Source of the DNA: Geodermatophilus sp. DSM 45219
Lineage (GTDB): Bacteria > Actinomycetota > Actinomycetes > Mycobacteriales > Geodermatophilaceae
Reading direction: 5' to 3'
NCBI RefSeq assembly: GCF_900104025.1
Contig: NZ_FNIQ01000001.1
Location: forward strand, 186,001 to 250,000
DNA: 64,000 bases
The notes below the pieces were generated by a model. That model was not told where the DNA came from and searched no databases. It saw only the letters and a program-made list of their open reading frames with translations. The translations under genes and the position numbers were made by a program. This document shows positions 1 to 7,984 of this stretch, piece by piece (the stretch's first letter is position 1; every line of letters begins with the position of its first letter).

Positions 1-2
1 CC

Positions 3-755
3 GACGCGGACGCGATCCGTGCTCACCACCGCAAGGCCGCCCTCGCCGGCATCGGGCTGCTGCGGCGGCGGGAGCGTGCCGCCGCCCAGGAACGGGCCGA
101 CCGCGCGGCGGAGGCGGAGCTGCAGGCCCGCTGGGCCGAGGTGCAGCGCATGCAAGCCGACTACCAGGCCCAGCTGGACGCCTGGTGGGCGGCGCTGCTG
201 CGCAACGAACCGGACGCCGTCATCGGCACACTTGCCGAGGCGTTCGAGGACAACGAGGCCGCCGCCGCACCCCTCGGCGTCGACGGCGACGAGCTGTCTC
301 TCGTCGTCCTGGCGCCCAGCGAGGACATCGTCCCGGAGCGGATGCCGGGCACGACCGCCAGCGGCAACCTGAGCCTCCGCAAGGTCCCCAAGGGCGAACG
401 CGCCGCCCTCTACACCCAGGCCGTGATGGGGCACGCCCTGGTGACCATCAAGGAAGTCCTCGCGGTCGCTCCGGGTATCCAGCGGGTGCGGCTCATCTTC
501 CTGCGTCACGCCGGCGCCGACGCCTACGGCCAACCCAAGCTCGAATGCCTGCTGGCCGGCACGTGGACCCGACAAGCCCTACAAGGTGTCGCCTGGGCCA
601 CCGCCGACGCCGCCACGGTCGCGCAGGACACCGCCACCGAGCTCCTCGTCAAGCTGCGCGGCGGCAAGGAACTGGCACCGCTGAACCTGGACTCGCAACC
701 GGAGATCCAGCAGCTGCTGGAGGTCGTCGACATCGAGGATCTCGTCTCCGATTGA
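3..755 (+). CDS. Partial hypothetical protein, C-terminal part with coiled coil (5' end outside window)
   Basis: The frame is open from the first bases of the window and ends at TGA 753-755, so the start lies upstream. What is visible is 250 residues. The first ~60 are rich in Ala, Arg and Glu (RRRERAAAQERADRAAEAEL) and look like a charged helix or coiled coil. The rest is a compact alpha/beta-looking domain with a hydrophobic core (VRLIFLRHAGADAYG, LLAGTWTRQAL) and an acidic end (EVVDIEDLVSD). There is no signal peptide or membrane segment in this part. From memory the domain resembles the C-terminal part of actinobacterial proteins that begin with a short DUF4236-type region, but that is inference. 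The function is unknown. No gene follows closely, so it ends a transcription unit. Confidence 0.6.
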   Translation, partial: DADAIRAHHRKAALAGIGLLRRRERAAAQERADRAAEAELQARWAEVQRMQADYQAQLDAWWAALLRNEPDAVIGTLAEAFEDNEAAAAPLGVDGDELSLVVLAPSEDIVPERMPGTTASGNLSLRKVPKGERAALYTQAVMGHALVTIKEVLAVAPGIQRVRLIFLRHAGADAYGQPKLECLLAGTWTRQALQGVAWATADAATVAQDTATELLVKLRGGKELAPLNLDSQPEIQQLLEVVDIEDLVSD

Positions 756-1174
756 TTGAGTTGTGACCGGGCTTCGCCAAGGACGCGCAGATGCCGTACC
801 GCGGCTTTGGGCAGGGCCGCCCGACGCCCGTCGACCAGGGCAGTGGAGCCTCCTCGAGCGTTGTCCTTCGGGGGCATGGCAGTGCCGTGGTCACCTGAGC
901 GGCCCACGCAGGGACACAGCACCCACCGGGACCTGTGCCCGCGGTCGCACCGCTGGCCGAGGTACCTGTGCCGCAATGTGGGGGCGCGGTCTTCAGTCAT
1001 TCACGCAGACGGGCAACAGGTGGGACCCGTGGGGTCTATGCGAGCTGACCTGGCGAGAAGCGCTAACCCGGGGGCCGAACCTAGGCATGAGCGGAACGTG
1101 GAGTATCGGTAACGCTGTGAAACCTTACCTGTGAGGGCGACAGTCGCCTCGCCCCGCAGACTCTGGAGCCAATC
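756..1174. other. Gene-free stretch with promoter region and one hairpin-repeat relic
   Basis: About 420 bases without a convincing gene. It holds a degenerate copy of the island hairpin repeat (891-919) and ends with the leader of the Excalibur gene. GGAG at 1163-1168 sits about 7 bases before ATG 1175. A small hairpin (GGCGAC/TCGCC type) lies near 1134-1150. Open frames here have no coding character. Confidence 0.5.
891..919 (-). repeat. Hairpin repeat, degenerate copy 1
   Basis: Minus-strand match to the family core GTGGGCCGCT (898-907 as AGCGGCCCAC), with GGGACACAG on one side as the outer arm. The other arm has decayed, so the stem is weak. See the copies at 9315, 13847, 15098 and 56475 for intact stems. 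Confidence 0.5.
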
Positions 1175-1618
1175 ATGCGTTGTCGTACCACTGCTGCTGC
1201 CGGTGTCCTCTTCACCGCTGCTCTGTCCCTCGGCGTCTCTGGCACGGCCCACGCCGCCGACACCTACAACTGCCCGGACTTCGTCTCGCAGGCGGACGCC
1301 CAGGCTGTCTACAACGCCAACCCGAGCGACCCGAACCAGCTGGACCGCGACAACGACGCCCAGGCCTGCGAGGACCACGACTACATCGCCAGCCCGGGGA
1401 CCGTCACCAGCGCCATGGCCCTCGGCACCACGAGCCAGGTGACCCCCGGTACCACGAGCCAGGTGACCAGCCGTCCGGCGGGGGCCGTGGCCGCCGGCGA
1501 CGGCAGCTCCTCCGGTGGCGAGGCCAGCGCGCTTCCCTACGTCCTGGGCGGCGTCGCGCTGACCGCGGCCGGTGGGGCCGCGTTCGCTGCGCGGCGCAGC
1601 TCCCGCGCGACCGTCTGA
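1175..1618 (+). CDS. Secreted Excalibur-domain protein with C-terminal membrane anchor
   Basis: 147 residues. A Sec signal peptide covers residues 1-27 with an AHA cleavage motif. An Excalibur calcium-binding domain follows at about 31-68: YNCPDF, then a DRDNDAQACE loop that corresponds to the family DxDxDGxxCE motif with Gly replaced by Ala. Two Cys (one at each end) would form the usual disulfide. A Ser/Thr/Gly-rich linker contains a doubled TTSQVT segment. The C-terminus is LPYVLGGVALTAAGGAAFAARR, i.e. a hydrophobic segment plus Arg, which has the layout of a sortase sorting signal but no LPXTG. A class F sortase follows directly downstream. The start ATG 1175 has GGAG at a good distance. 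The likely role is a cell-surface calcium-binding protein; whether it is a sortase substrate is unproven. Confidence 0.85.
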   Translation: MRCRTTAAAGVLFTAALSLGVSGTAHAADTYNCPDFVSQADAQAVYNANPSDPNQLDRDNDAQACEDHDYIASPGTVTSAMALGTTSQVTPGTTSQVTSRPAGAVAAGDGSSSGGEASALPYVLGGVALTAAGGAAFAARRSSRATV

Positions 1619-1638
1619 CCGTCGGGACGTGCACCATC

Positions 1639-1694
1639 GCGCACGCACCACCCACCCCGGTCCCTCAGTGGCCGGGGCGGGTGGTGCGGTGCGC
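1639..1694. terminator. Long GC hairpin between Excalibur and sortase genes
   Basis: A 16-bp stem (1645-1660 against 1672-1687, one mismatch) is extended by six more pairs (1639-1644 against 1689-1694) across a one-base bulge. It starts 20 bases after the Excalibur stop codon and has no U-tract, as is common in actinobacteria. It overlaps the GTG (1689) used here as the sortase start, so it could also affect sortase translation. Confidence 0.65.
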
Positions 1695-2492
1695 ATCGTC
1701 GGGGCATACCCCCCGCCAATACCTCCAGCACTGACTTCGGACGCCGACGCCGAGCTCGAGGCCCTGCTCGCCCGGCCGCCCCGGGTCACCCGCTACGGAC
1801 AGCCCGGTCGCCCCGCTGTCCGGACGGCCCGGCCCCGCGCCGCCCGTGTCTGGGCGGCCACCTCCGCGGTACTCGCCGCCGCGGGGATCGCTGCGGTCGT
1901 CGTCCTGCCTCAGGACACGAGCGACCCCGTCCGACTCGACGTTCCTCTCGCCGTGGTCGCCCCGCCGGTCACCGCGACGCCAGACATGCCCGCGCCTCTT
2001 GCTGGATCGGCGAGTCTGGCGGCCACTGCGCGGCAGCTGTCGGCCAGTACGCCCGGTCGGGTCCACATACCGGCCCTCGGAGTCACTTCTCGCATCATGG
2101 AGCTCGGCCTGGAGCGGGACGGCTCCATGGAGGTTCCGCAGGGCGCCTATCCCGTCGGCTGGTATGACGGCAGCCCCACACCCGGTGAGCTCGGGCCCGC
2201 TGTCCTCGCCGGCCACGTCGACTGGGAGGGCGAACCGGGCGCCTTCTACGGGCTACGGGAGCTGCGTCCCGGGGACACCGTCGTCGTCGACCGCGCCGAT
2301 GGCACCGTCGCGACCTTCCGCGTCGACCGCGTCGAGAAGCACCCCAAGGACGACTTCCCGACCGAGGAGGTCTACGGCGACATCGACCACGCCGGTCTCC
2401 GCTTGATCACCTGCGGCGGAGCGTTCGACGAAGACACGGGGGACTACCAGAGCAACATCATCGTGTTCGCCAGCCTGGCAACGGTCGGCTAG
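1689..2492 (+). CDS. Class F sortase
   Basis: About 267 residues: a short Pro-rich cytoplasmic stretch, one N-terminal membrane segment (VWAATSAVLAAAGIAAVVVL), a linker, then the sortase beta-barrel. The catalytic His is in LAGHVDW and the catalytic Cys is in LITCGG, typical of actinobacterial class F enzymes. The segment after the Cys reads FDEDTGDYQSNIIVFA. The Arg commonly found there in class F enzymes (YR/DN context) is not present, with Gln at that position, so activity or alignment should be checked. Start choice: GTG 1689 keeps the membrane anchor; GTG 1668 is an alternative, and upstream starts would overlap the Excalibur gene. Sortases cleave LPXTG-type signals and join proteins to peptidoglycan; the neighbouring Excalibur protein is the obvious candidate substrate. 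Confidence 0.85.
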   Translation: MRIVGAYPPPIPPALTSDADAELEALLARPPRVTRYGQPGRPAVRTARPRAARVWAATSAVLAAAGIAAVVVLPQDTSDPVRLDVPLAVVAPPVTATPDMPAPLAGSASLAATARQLSASTPGRVHIPALGVTSRIMELGLERDGSMEVPQGAYPVGWYDGSPTPGELGPAVLAGHVDWEGEPGAFYGLRELRPGDTVVVDRADGTVATFRVDRVEKHPKDDFPTEEVYGDIDHAGLRLITCGGAFDEDTGDYQSNIIVFASLATVG

Positions 2493-2642
2493 ACACAGCG
2501 CGCCTGCTAACCGTGTCGCATCGGTCGTCGGCGTCGTAGCCCTCCACAGGCCAGCACGGCGGCCGCGGTCGGTTGATGAGCGGGAGTCCAACACCCCCTT
2601 CCGCGCAGACGTAGGCCTCCGACGCCCATCCACACACTCCTG

Positions 2643-2900
2643 GCCGCTTCCTGCAGCCGGCACCTTCGGCCGGCTGTGGAGCGGTTGCCTGGCTCCTCAG
2701 GACGACTGGGGTGGGGCCCGCGAATCACGCCGTCTCAGTCCGCAGATAGTCCGCAGAGGTCCGCAGAAAGTCCGCAACTCAGCCAACATCGGTCATCGCC
2801 GGCCAACGGCGCTCAACCATGAAATCGCAGCTCAGGCCCAAGTCCCGTCGTTCACCACACATAGCCGTGGACCCCGGGTCAGTTCTGGGTCGTCTACGCG
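2643..2900 (+). repeat. Dispersed ~235-bp repeat, copy A, with stem-loop and four tandem ~11-bp units
   Basis: Matches 14165-14395 along its whole length by eye, roughly 75-80 percent identical. Conserved blocks are: a stem-loop CAGCCGGC(2654-2661)/GCCGGCTG(2669-2676) with loop ACCTTCG here and ATCCTCG in copy B; the phrase GTGGAGCGG; four direct units of AGTCCGCAGA type at 2737-2779 spaced 11, 11 and 10 bases; and GGGTCAGTTCTGGGTC near 2876-2893. Units one helical turn apart resemble iterons or a protein-binding array, but a decayed 3' end of an integrase gene is another explanation. Confidence 0.7.
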
Positions 2901-3358
2901 AACGAAGTAGAGACGGCGACTGCCCGTCGGGCGACCGGACTCCGACGCCGGCCGGAGCAGGGTTCACCAAGTTCCAGCCGAGGGTCTGCACACACCACCG
3001 CGCGAGAGACACCGGCTCCCGCGCGTTGATGGTCAGCGCCTCTCACCTAATGGTTACGAGGACCGACCTTACTTGCCGGCTGAGAGCAGCGAGGTCCGTC
3101 CTCCCAGCCCCGCAGATAGAGGACATTTTCTGCGGGTCTGTGCGGCCGGGGCGCGGGGGTATCCCTGAAGGGGCTGCAGGGGCGTGTTCGCCAGGCGGCA
3201 GCGACGACGCGCTGTGCTTGGCCTGCGCTCGCAGCTCGGCGAACCGGGCGACGGCGGAGCACCGGCGCCCATGGAACCCCCGGCGGCACCGATTCATCCT
3301 GGGAGCCGACAGATGTAACACGGTGGCACAGCACGGTCGTTGAGGAGAGGGAAGCCAC

Positions 3359-3398
3359 GACACCGCTCCCACCGGCTGCCAACCAAGAGAGCGGTGTC
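3359..3398. promoter_or_regulatory. Perfect 10-bp inverted repeat upstream of a small membrane-protein gene
   Basis: GACACCGCTC (3359-3368) pairs exactly with GAGCGGTGTC (3389-3398), with a 20-base loop. It ends 29 bases before the GTG at 3428. It could be an operator, a leader hairpin or the terminator of something lost upstream. No U-tract is present. Confidence 0.4.
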
Positions 3399-3427
3399 AT
3401 GACCCGTCACCCACACAGGGAGTCCCC

Positions 3428-3571
3428 GTGCAGGCTGTCCTCACCCTCGTCGTCGTCCTCGGAGCCGTAGCAATGGCGGTTCTCGTTCCTACCGAGACCA
3501 CGATCGCCATCACCACTGCCGTGCTGGCGGCGCTCGTCGTCGACCTGCTGCGACACCGTGGACCGAGGTGA
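3428..3571 (+). CDS. Small membrane protein, 47 residues
   Basis: A short frame GTG 3428 to TGA 3569-3571. AGGGAG (3417-3422) lies about 5 bases before the start, a good ribosome site. The product is almost entirely hydrophobic: one long or two short membrane segments (MQAVLTLVVVLGAVAMAVLV; ITTAVLAALVVDLL) with a basic tail RHRGPR. No known family is recognised. The codon third positions are G/C-rich as expected for a real gene here. It stands alone between repeat copy A and the 3' end of the nuclease-like pseudogene on the other strand. It could be a small toxin or phage-type membrane peptide, but nothing in the sequence decides that. Confidence 0.5.
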   Translation: MQAVLTLVVVLGAVAMAVLVPTETTIAITTAVLAALVVDLLRHRGPR

Positions 3572-3754
3572 CGTCCATAGCAACGGACGACCGCCCTTGA
3601 ACATGCCCATAGCAGGCGCCCCGCTCGACCAAGCCCTGGCCGTCGTCCGGCCCGTCCTGCTCGATCTCCTGCGGGACTTCTTGCACGGTGTGTTCAGCCG
3701 CCCATCTGTCGCTGTGACCACGGAGCACCGCGGCAACCGGTCTGCGCCCGGGTC

Positions 3755-4652
3755 CTATGCGGGCTGTGGCGCGGCTCCCCTGATCACCTGGGACAGGAAC
3801 CCGATCGCGCCTTCGACACGGCCCTTGATGGCGCGCAGCGCCGGCAGGTCGAAGGTGCCTGCGTCACCGTGGGTCCCGTCGTTGAACACGCGGAAGAGGT
3901 TCATGACGTCGTTCACGTCCTCGTCGATGAATTCTCCAAGACTCGCCGAGCTCTCGCCGTTGAGGGCAAGGAGGTAATTGATCTTCTCGCGTCGCAGGGG
4001 CTGCCCCTGCGGAGTCCTCTGGCACTGCGGGTTGGCCTGCAGCACTGCGGCGTCGGGCGCCTTGATCTCGAGCATCTGCACCAGCACCTCCCGCGAGCTG
4101 GTGCAGAAGTGCCGGGCGGCGTCGGGGTTCTGCGGGTTCAGGGCGTAGAGCGCACCGCGCCAACGACTGTCAAGATCACCTGACAGAGAGCTCAGCTCGT
4201 CGGTGATGGAGGTGCTGTCCACCTCGACGGTGGCGTCGCCTTCGCCGAGCAGCGCATTGGCGACCCGTGCACTGTTGGCCGCCTCCCCCTCAGCGAGGTC
4301 CAGCAGGCTCGCGCTGTGCCCGCCGAGGAAGCCGGCGTCGAAGTCAGCGTCGGCACGGAGGTAGGTCTCGTGCAACGCGACCGCCGAGGTCCGAACCTCC
4401 TGGTACCGCACCCGTGAGGACTGGCTCTGCAGGCGAGCGATCTCAGCGCGCAGCCGGGACCGGTTCTGCCGCACGCGAGCGTCGTGAGCTCGAGCCTCGC
4501 GGTTGTAAATTGTCGACGGCACGCTGGACCTTGCGCACCCCGGCGTTGTAGTTGTTGATCGCCGTGTTGACCTTGCTGATTGCCTGGCGCTGCTTGGCTT
4601 GGGCCTGGCGAAGCTGGCTTCTGGCCTGCGCGGGCGTCAGTCTGCGAACCAT
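3755..4652 (-). pseudogene. Frameshifted gene resembling pPIWI-associating nuclease family proteins
   Basis: Two adjoining minus-strand frames form one protein. The first (from ATG 4652) gives MVRRLTPAQARSQLRQAQAK and a coiled coil up to RKVQRAVDN. The second continues from NYNREARAHDARVRQNRSRL to the stop at 3755. They join if one T is removed from the minus-strand AATTTA (plus AAA at 4507-4509), giving about 299 residues. The C-terminal half has CTSSREVLVQMLEIKAPDA, the RTPQGQPLRREKINYLL block and FNDGTHGDAGTFDLPALRAI, which I recall from the predicted pPIWI-associating nuclease family (PF18165 type). That match is from memory and needs a profile search. The single-base shift may be a real mutation or a sequencing error in a short A run. 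GGAGGT lies upstream of the ATG. Neighbours are a recombinase and HEPN/PIN genes, consistent with a defence region. Confidence 0.6.
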
Positions 4653-4763
4653 GATCGTTACCTCCCGCCAGCGAGGGTAGATCGGGGGTGTGACAGTTTG
4701 CGACGAGCCGCATGCTTGCTGTGAGGGAGCTTGCTGTCACAGCCCCTCGCTAGCGTCGCCGGC

Positions 4764-5741
4764 GTGACCTTGGTGCCTCTTGCCGTCGACATCGCCGCTC
4801 CGGTCCCCACCGTGCGCGCCGAGCCTCTCGACCGGCTGCCGGGCACCGCGGCCGACGACCCGCTCACGCGCCTGGCGGCAGCGTGGCTCGTCTCCTACCC
4901 AACCCGCACCGCAACGGTCTACCGCCGCGACCTCGAGGCGTGGGCGGCGTGGTGCGCCGGCCTCGGCGTCCACCCGTTCGCCGCCGAACGTCATCACGTC
5001 GACGCCTGGGTCCGACACCTGACGACCACCCCTCAGCCGCGCACTGGTCGACCAGCAGCGGCTGCATCGGTCGCCCGGCGCCTCTCGGCGCTGTCCAGCT
5101 TCTACGACCACGGCATCGCCGCCGAAGTCCTCACCCACTCCCCCGTCGCGTCCATGCGCCGACCGCGAGTCTCTGAGGAGTCCCAGGCCGTCGGGCTGAC
5201 CACCGACCAGGTACGCGCCCTGATCACGGCGGCCACCAACCACTCGCCCCGCTCGGCGGCGCTGGTGCTGCTGCTCACGTCAGTGGGTCTTCGCATCTCC
5301 GAAGCACTCGGCACCGACGTGCGCGACTTCGGTCATGACCATGGCCATCGCGTCATCAAGGTGACGCGCAAGGGCGGCAGAACCGCCCGCGCTGTGGTCC
5401 CGCCCCAGGCAGTCCGCGCGCTCGAGGCTTACATCGACCAGCGTTCCTCGGGCCCGATCTTCCTCGCGTCCGACGGCACGAGCCGCTACCCGTACAAGAG
5501 CGCCTACGAGCAGCTCGAGCGACTCACCAAGGCAGCGAAGCTCCCCGCCGGCGTGACACCGCACAGCCTGCGCCACGCATGGGCGACCGAGGCCGACCGG
5601 CTGCGCGTGCCGCTGCAGGACATCCAAGACGGCCTGGGCCACGCGGACCCGCGCACCACCCGGCGCTACATCGCCAAGCGCAACCAGAACGACCGCTCGC
5701 CCAACTACGCGATCGCCGCGGCGCTCGCCGAGGGCAGCTGA
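4764..5741 (+). CDS. XerC/XerD-type tyrosine recombinase
   Basis: 325 residues from GTG 4764. An N-terminal SAM-like core-binding domain (about 25-125: YRRDLEAWAAWCAGLG ... RLSALSSFYDHG) is followed by the catalytic domain. Catalytic residues are visible: Arg176 in GLRISEAL, Lys in TRKGGRTA, HSLRH (His267, Arg270), LGHADPRTTRRY (His293, Tyr302). It therefore looks active. Start choice: a -10-like TAGCGT (4750-4755) sits 8 bases before GTG 4764, fitting leaderless transcription; TTG 4731 is a longer alternative whose GAGGGAG is too close. The next gene begins 3 bases after the stop, so they are probably co-transcribed. The chromosomal or element site it acts on is not identifiable here. Confidence 0.9.
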   Translation: MTLVPLAVDIAAPVPTVRAEPLDRLPGTAADDPLTRLAAAWLVSYPTRTATVYRRDLEAWAAWCAGLGVHPFAAERHHVDAWVRHLTTTPQPRTGRPAAAASVARRLSALSSFYDHGIAAEVLTHSPVASMRRPRVSEESQAVGLTTDQVRALITAATNHSPRSAALVLLLTSVGLRISEALGTDVRDFGHDHGHRVIKVTRKGGRTARAVVPPQAVRALEAYIDQRSSGPIFLASDGTSRYPYKSAYEQLERLTKAAKLPAGVTPHSLRHAWATEADRLRVPLQDIQDGLGHADPRTTRRYIAKRNQNDRSPNYAIAAALAEGS

Positions 5742-5744
5742 CCC

Positions 5745-6530
5745 GTGACAGTCAACCTGCGTGAGCACATCCTTCAGCACCTCGTGACGTCACAAGCCGA
5801 GAACCGCTTCGGTGACGCGTACCTGGTGCAGCAGGTCACGACTGCAACCCGAAGCCCCCGGACCGAGGTCTTCGAGGCCCTCTGGGGACTCGTGGGCGAC
5901 GGACTGATCTACCTCGACAAGGCCGGCCAGAGCTCGAGTACGGACAACTGGCGTTGGCGCCCAAGCCAGCGAGGCATCCAGGTAGCAACGCAGGGACGCT
6001 GGGAGCCGCACGACCCCGACGGTTACCTCCGCCGGCTTCGCCGCACCGAACCGGGCATCGACCCGCGCGCGCTGGTCTACCTCGAGGAAGCCCTTCGAGC
6101 CTTCAACGCTCAGTGCTTCCTCGCGTCTTCGGTCATGCTCGGCGTCGCGTCCGAGCAGGTCGTTAACGAGCTCACGGCCACTGCGGCGGCCTTCTTCGGG
6201 CCCACCGCCGAGAAGCTCCGCAAGGCCATCGGGAACCCACGGGCGTCACAGAACGCCCGCTTTGAGGAGCTGCGCAAGCTGCTGGAGTCCCACCGCCACC
6301 AAGTCCCCGAAGGCTTGGCGGACCCGCTCACCCTCGACGCCGTAACCGACCTGCTGCGGATCACCCGCAACGCTGCAGGGCACCCAACCGGCGCCCAAGT
6401 CGACCACGACACCGCCTACACACACCTGCAGATGGCGGCGGCGTACCTCGCCAAGATGACTCGCCTGGCTGCCCACTTCTCGCGTTCCGAACGTGCGGCA
6501 GTCGAGCTGCCCACCTCAGTCAAGTCCTGA
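5745..6530 (+). CDS. Hypothetical protein with HEPN-like RNAAGH motif
   Basis: 261 residues from GTG 5745, three bases after the recombinase stop. The N-terminal ~80 residues look like a winged-helix (LREHILQHLVTS ... EVFEALWGLVGDGLIYLD ... WRPSQRG). The C-terminal part is all-helical: YLEEALRAFNAQCFLASSVM ... RFEELRKLLES ... and ends in ITRNAAGHPTG. RNAAGH fits the Rx4-6H motif of HEPN RNases, and the surrounding helices resemble DUF4145-type HEPN proteins. The next gene encodes a PIN-domain protein, so the pair joins two RNase-type folds. HEPN catalysis is inferred from the motif only. No signal peptide or membrane segment. Confidence 0.75.
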   Translation: MTVNLREHILQHLVTSQAENRFGDAYLVQQVTTATRSPRTEVFEALWGLVGDGLIYLDKAGQSSSTDNWRWRPSQRGIQVATQGRWEPHDPDGYLRRLRRTEPGIDPRALVYLEEALRAFNAQCFLASSVMLGVASEQVVNELTATAAAFFGPTAEKLRKAIGNPRASQNARFEELRKLLESHRHQVPEGLADPLTLDAVTDLLRITRNAAGHPTGAQVDHDTAYTHLQMAAAYLAKMTRLAAHFSRSERAAVELPTSVKS

Positions 6531-6567
6531 CGGAGGATCGACCGACAGAGCACTACCGTCCAACGTG

Positions 6568-7512
6568 ATGCTCAGACTTCTGGTTGACACCTCGGCTTGG
6601 CTGGACCTGGCTAAGGACCTGCAGGGCGAGGCGTTGATCACGACGCTTGGAGTGCTCGAACACGAGCAGCGCATCGAACTGCTCGTTCCCCAACTCGTGC
6701 TCGACGAGTTCCAGCGCAACCGGACCCGCGTAGCAACCGACATGACCCGCAGCACTGCGGCGCAGCTTCGGCGAGCACGCCGAGCAATCGAGGACCACGG
6801 ACGCGGAGCGGGACGCCAGGCTGCCCTCGACGAGCTCGACAACGTGGTCCTGCGAGAGCCGATGATCTTGCAGATGGCGACACGCAACTTCGACCAGATC
6901 GAGGCGCTGCTACAGCAAGGCCAGCGCATCGAACCGTCGCCGGACGACCAGGCTCGCACTGTCGAGCGAGCGATCACGAAGCGCGCACCGTTCCACCGAG
7001 ACAAAAATAGTGTCGCCGATGCCCTGCTCATGGAGATGTACGCCTCTGTCGTGAAGGCAGAGACCACCGACCCAGCCGATCGCTACTGCTTCGTCACCCA
7101 CAACACCAAGGACTTCTCCACCGTCGATGGCGACACACGGTTGCCCCATCCCGACTTCGCTCCGTACTTCGACGGCTTGCGGTCGCACTACCTGACGAGC
7201 CTGAGCGCCGCGCTGACGTTGCACTTTCCTGACGAGTTCGACGAGCTGCTCGAGGAGTTCGACCTCCGCGAGGAACCTCGCTCCTTGGACGAGATCTTGG
7301 CCGCGGAGCAGCGCTTCTTCGATCTGATCTGGTACCAGCGGTCGATCAACTACATGGAGCCAGTGGGCGAGAGCGCCCGCCGGCGCATCGAGCAGCAGTA
7401 CGAGGCCGGCGAGCTTCCGCCCTACGACGACTTCGGGTGGGGCATGCTCAACGGAAAGCTGTCGACGTTGCGATGGGTCCTCGGGTCCGAGTGGGACTTC
7501 CTCGACACCTGA
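6568..7512 (+). CDS. PIN-domain protein (DUF4935-like)
   Basis: 314 residues from ATG 6568 (GTG 6565 is immediately before it). The N-terminus is a PIN nuclease beta strand, LRLLVDTSAWLDLAKD, with the first acidic residue at Asp7. A second block KNSVADALLMEMY (Asp near 151) and then YCFVTHNTKDFS complete the PIN metal-binding set. The C-terminal ~110 residues (FDELLEEFDLREEPRSL ... YDDFGWGMLNG) are an extra helical domain. It is much longer than VapC toxins and closer to DUF4935-type PIN proteins. A TACCGT box at 6554-6559 suggests a leaderless promoter of its own. It follows the HEPN-like gene by 37 bases, and the two may act together on RNA; that is inference. Confidence 0.8.
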   Translation: MLRLLVDTSAWLDLAKDLQGEALITTLGVLEHEQRIELLVPQLVLDEFQRNRTRVATDMTRSTAAQLRRARRAIEDHGRGAGRQAALDELDNVVLREPMILQMATRNFDQIEALLQQGQRIEPSPDDQARTVERAITKRAPFHRDKNSVADALLMEMYASVVKAETTDPADRYCFVTHNTKDFSTVDGDTRLPHPDFAPYFDGLRSHYLTSLSAALTLHFPDEFDELLEEFDLREEPRSLDEILAAEQRFFDLIWYQRSINYMEPVGESARRRIEQQYEAGELPPYDDFGWGMLNGKLSTLRWVLGSEWDFLDT

Positions 7513-7543
7513 GCATTCTGAAGTGCCCGGGGAGTCGACCGCG

Positions 7544-7984
7544 CTACGGGTGCAGGCGCTTCAGCTCGTCGTCGTAGACGCCGTAAATGAACGGCCCTGC
7601 CTTGCGTGCTGCTCGCGAGATGCGCGCCAGGTTGACGACGTAGCGCTGAGCCATGGCAGCGCCGGTGAGGTTCGCGTTGGTGATGACGAACATGCGCAAG
7701 CTGTGCGCCTCGACAGCTGCGATCTCCTCGGCCTTGCGCCGGATGTTGTCGTCCTTGTGGAACGCGACCCAGCCGCGGTGCCCCACGTCGGCGATCCAGT
7801 CGACGTCGGCGGTGCGCGCTCCGGCGGCTTCGCCGTAGTGCTCCCGCATGGTGACGACCGTCAGGCCCGCCGCGCGCAGTGCCTCGGGCACGATGGAGGC
7901 ACCGAGGCTTCGGTCGACGAAGATCGTCTCGCGGTGGATCGGTAGGAGCTGGTCCTCCGGCGGCCGCTTACGCGCTGACGGCAA
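7544..7984 (-). CDS. vapC45: VapC45-type PIN-like toxin
   Basis: 146 residues from TTG 7984. TIFVDRSLGASIVPEALRAA gives the first acidic residue, DVDWIADVGHRGWVAFHKDD follows, and MFVITNANLTGAAMAQRYV forms the last conserved block. This is the short PIN-like family that includes M. tuberculosis Rv2019 (VapC45). The gene overlaps the end of its partner (7968-7984) by 17 bases, typical of antitoxin-first TA operons. The expected role is a ribonuclease toxin inhibited by the upstream VapB45-type protein. A later start is possible because TTG is weak and lies inside the partner gene. Confidence 0.82.
   Translation of the reverse strand: MPSARKRPPEDQLLPIHRETIFVDRSLGASIVPEALRAAGLTVVTMREHYGEAAGARTADVDWIADVGHRGWVAFHKDDNIRRKAEEIAAVEAHSLRMFVITNANLTGAAMAQRYVVNLARISRAARKAGPFIYGVYDDELKRLHP

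Larger units (their letters stand above)
2493..3427. other. Gene-free stretch carrying repeat copy A and a hairpin
   Basis: Some 930 bases after the sortase with no convincing gene on either strand. It contains copy A of the ~235-bp dispersed repeat (about 2643-2900) and a perfect 10-bp inverted repeat (3359-3368/3389-3398). The remainder shows nothing recognisable. Confidence 0.6.

Noticed and set aside
2737-2779. CRISPR array
   Set aside because: The units are about 11 bases with no spacers and no cas genes; they are simple tandem direct repeats.
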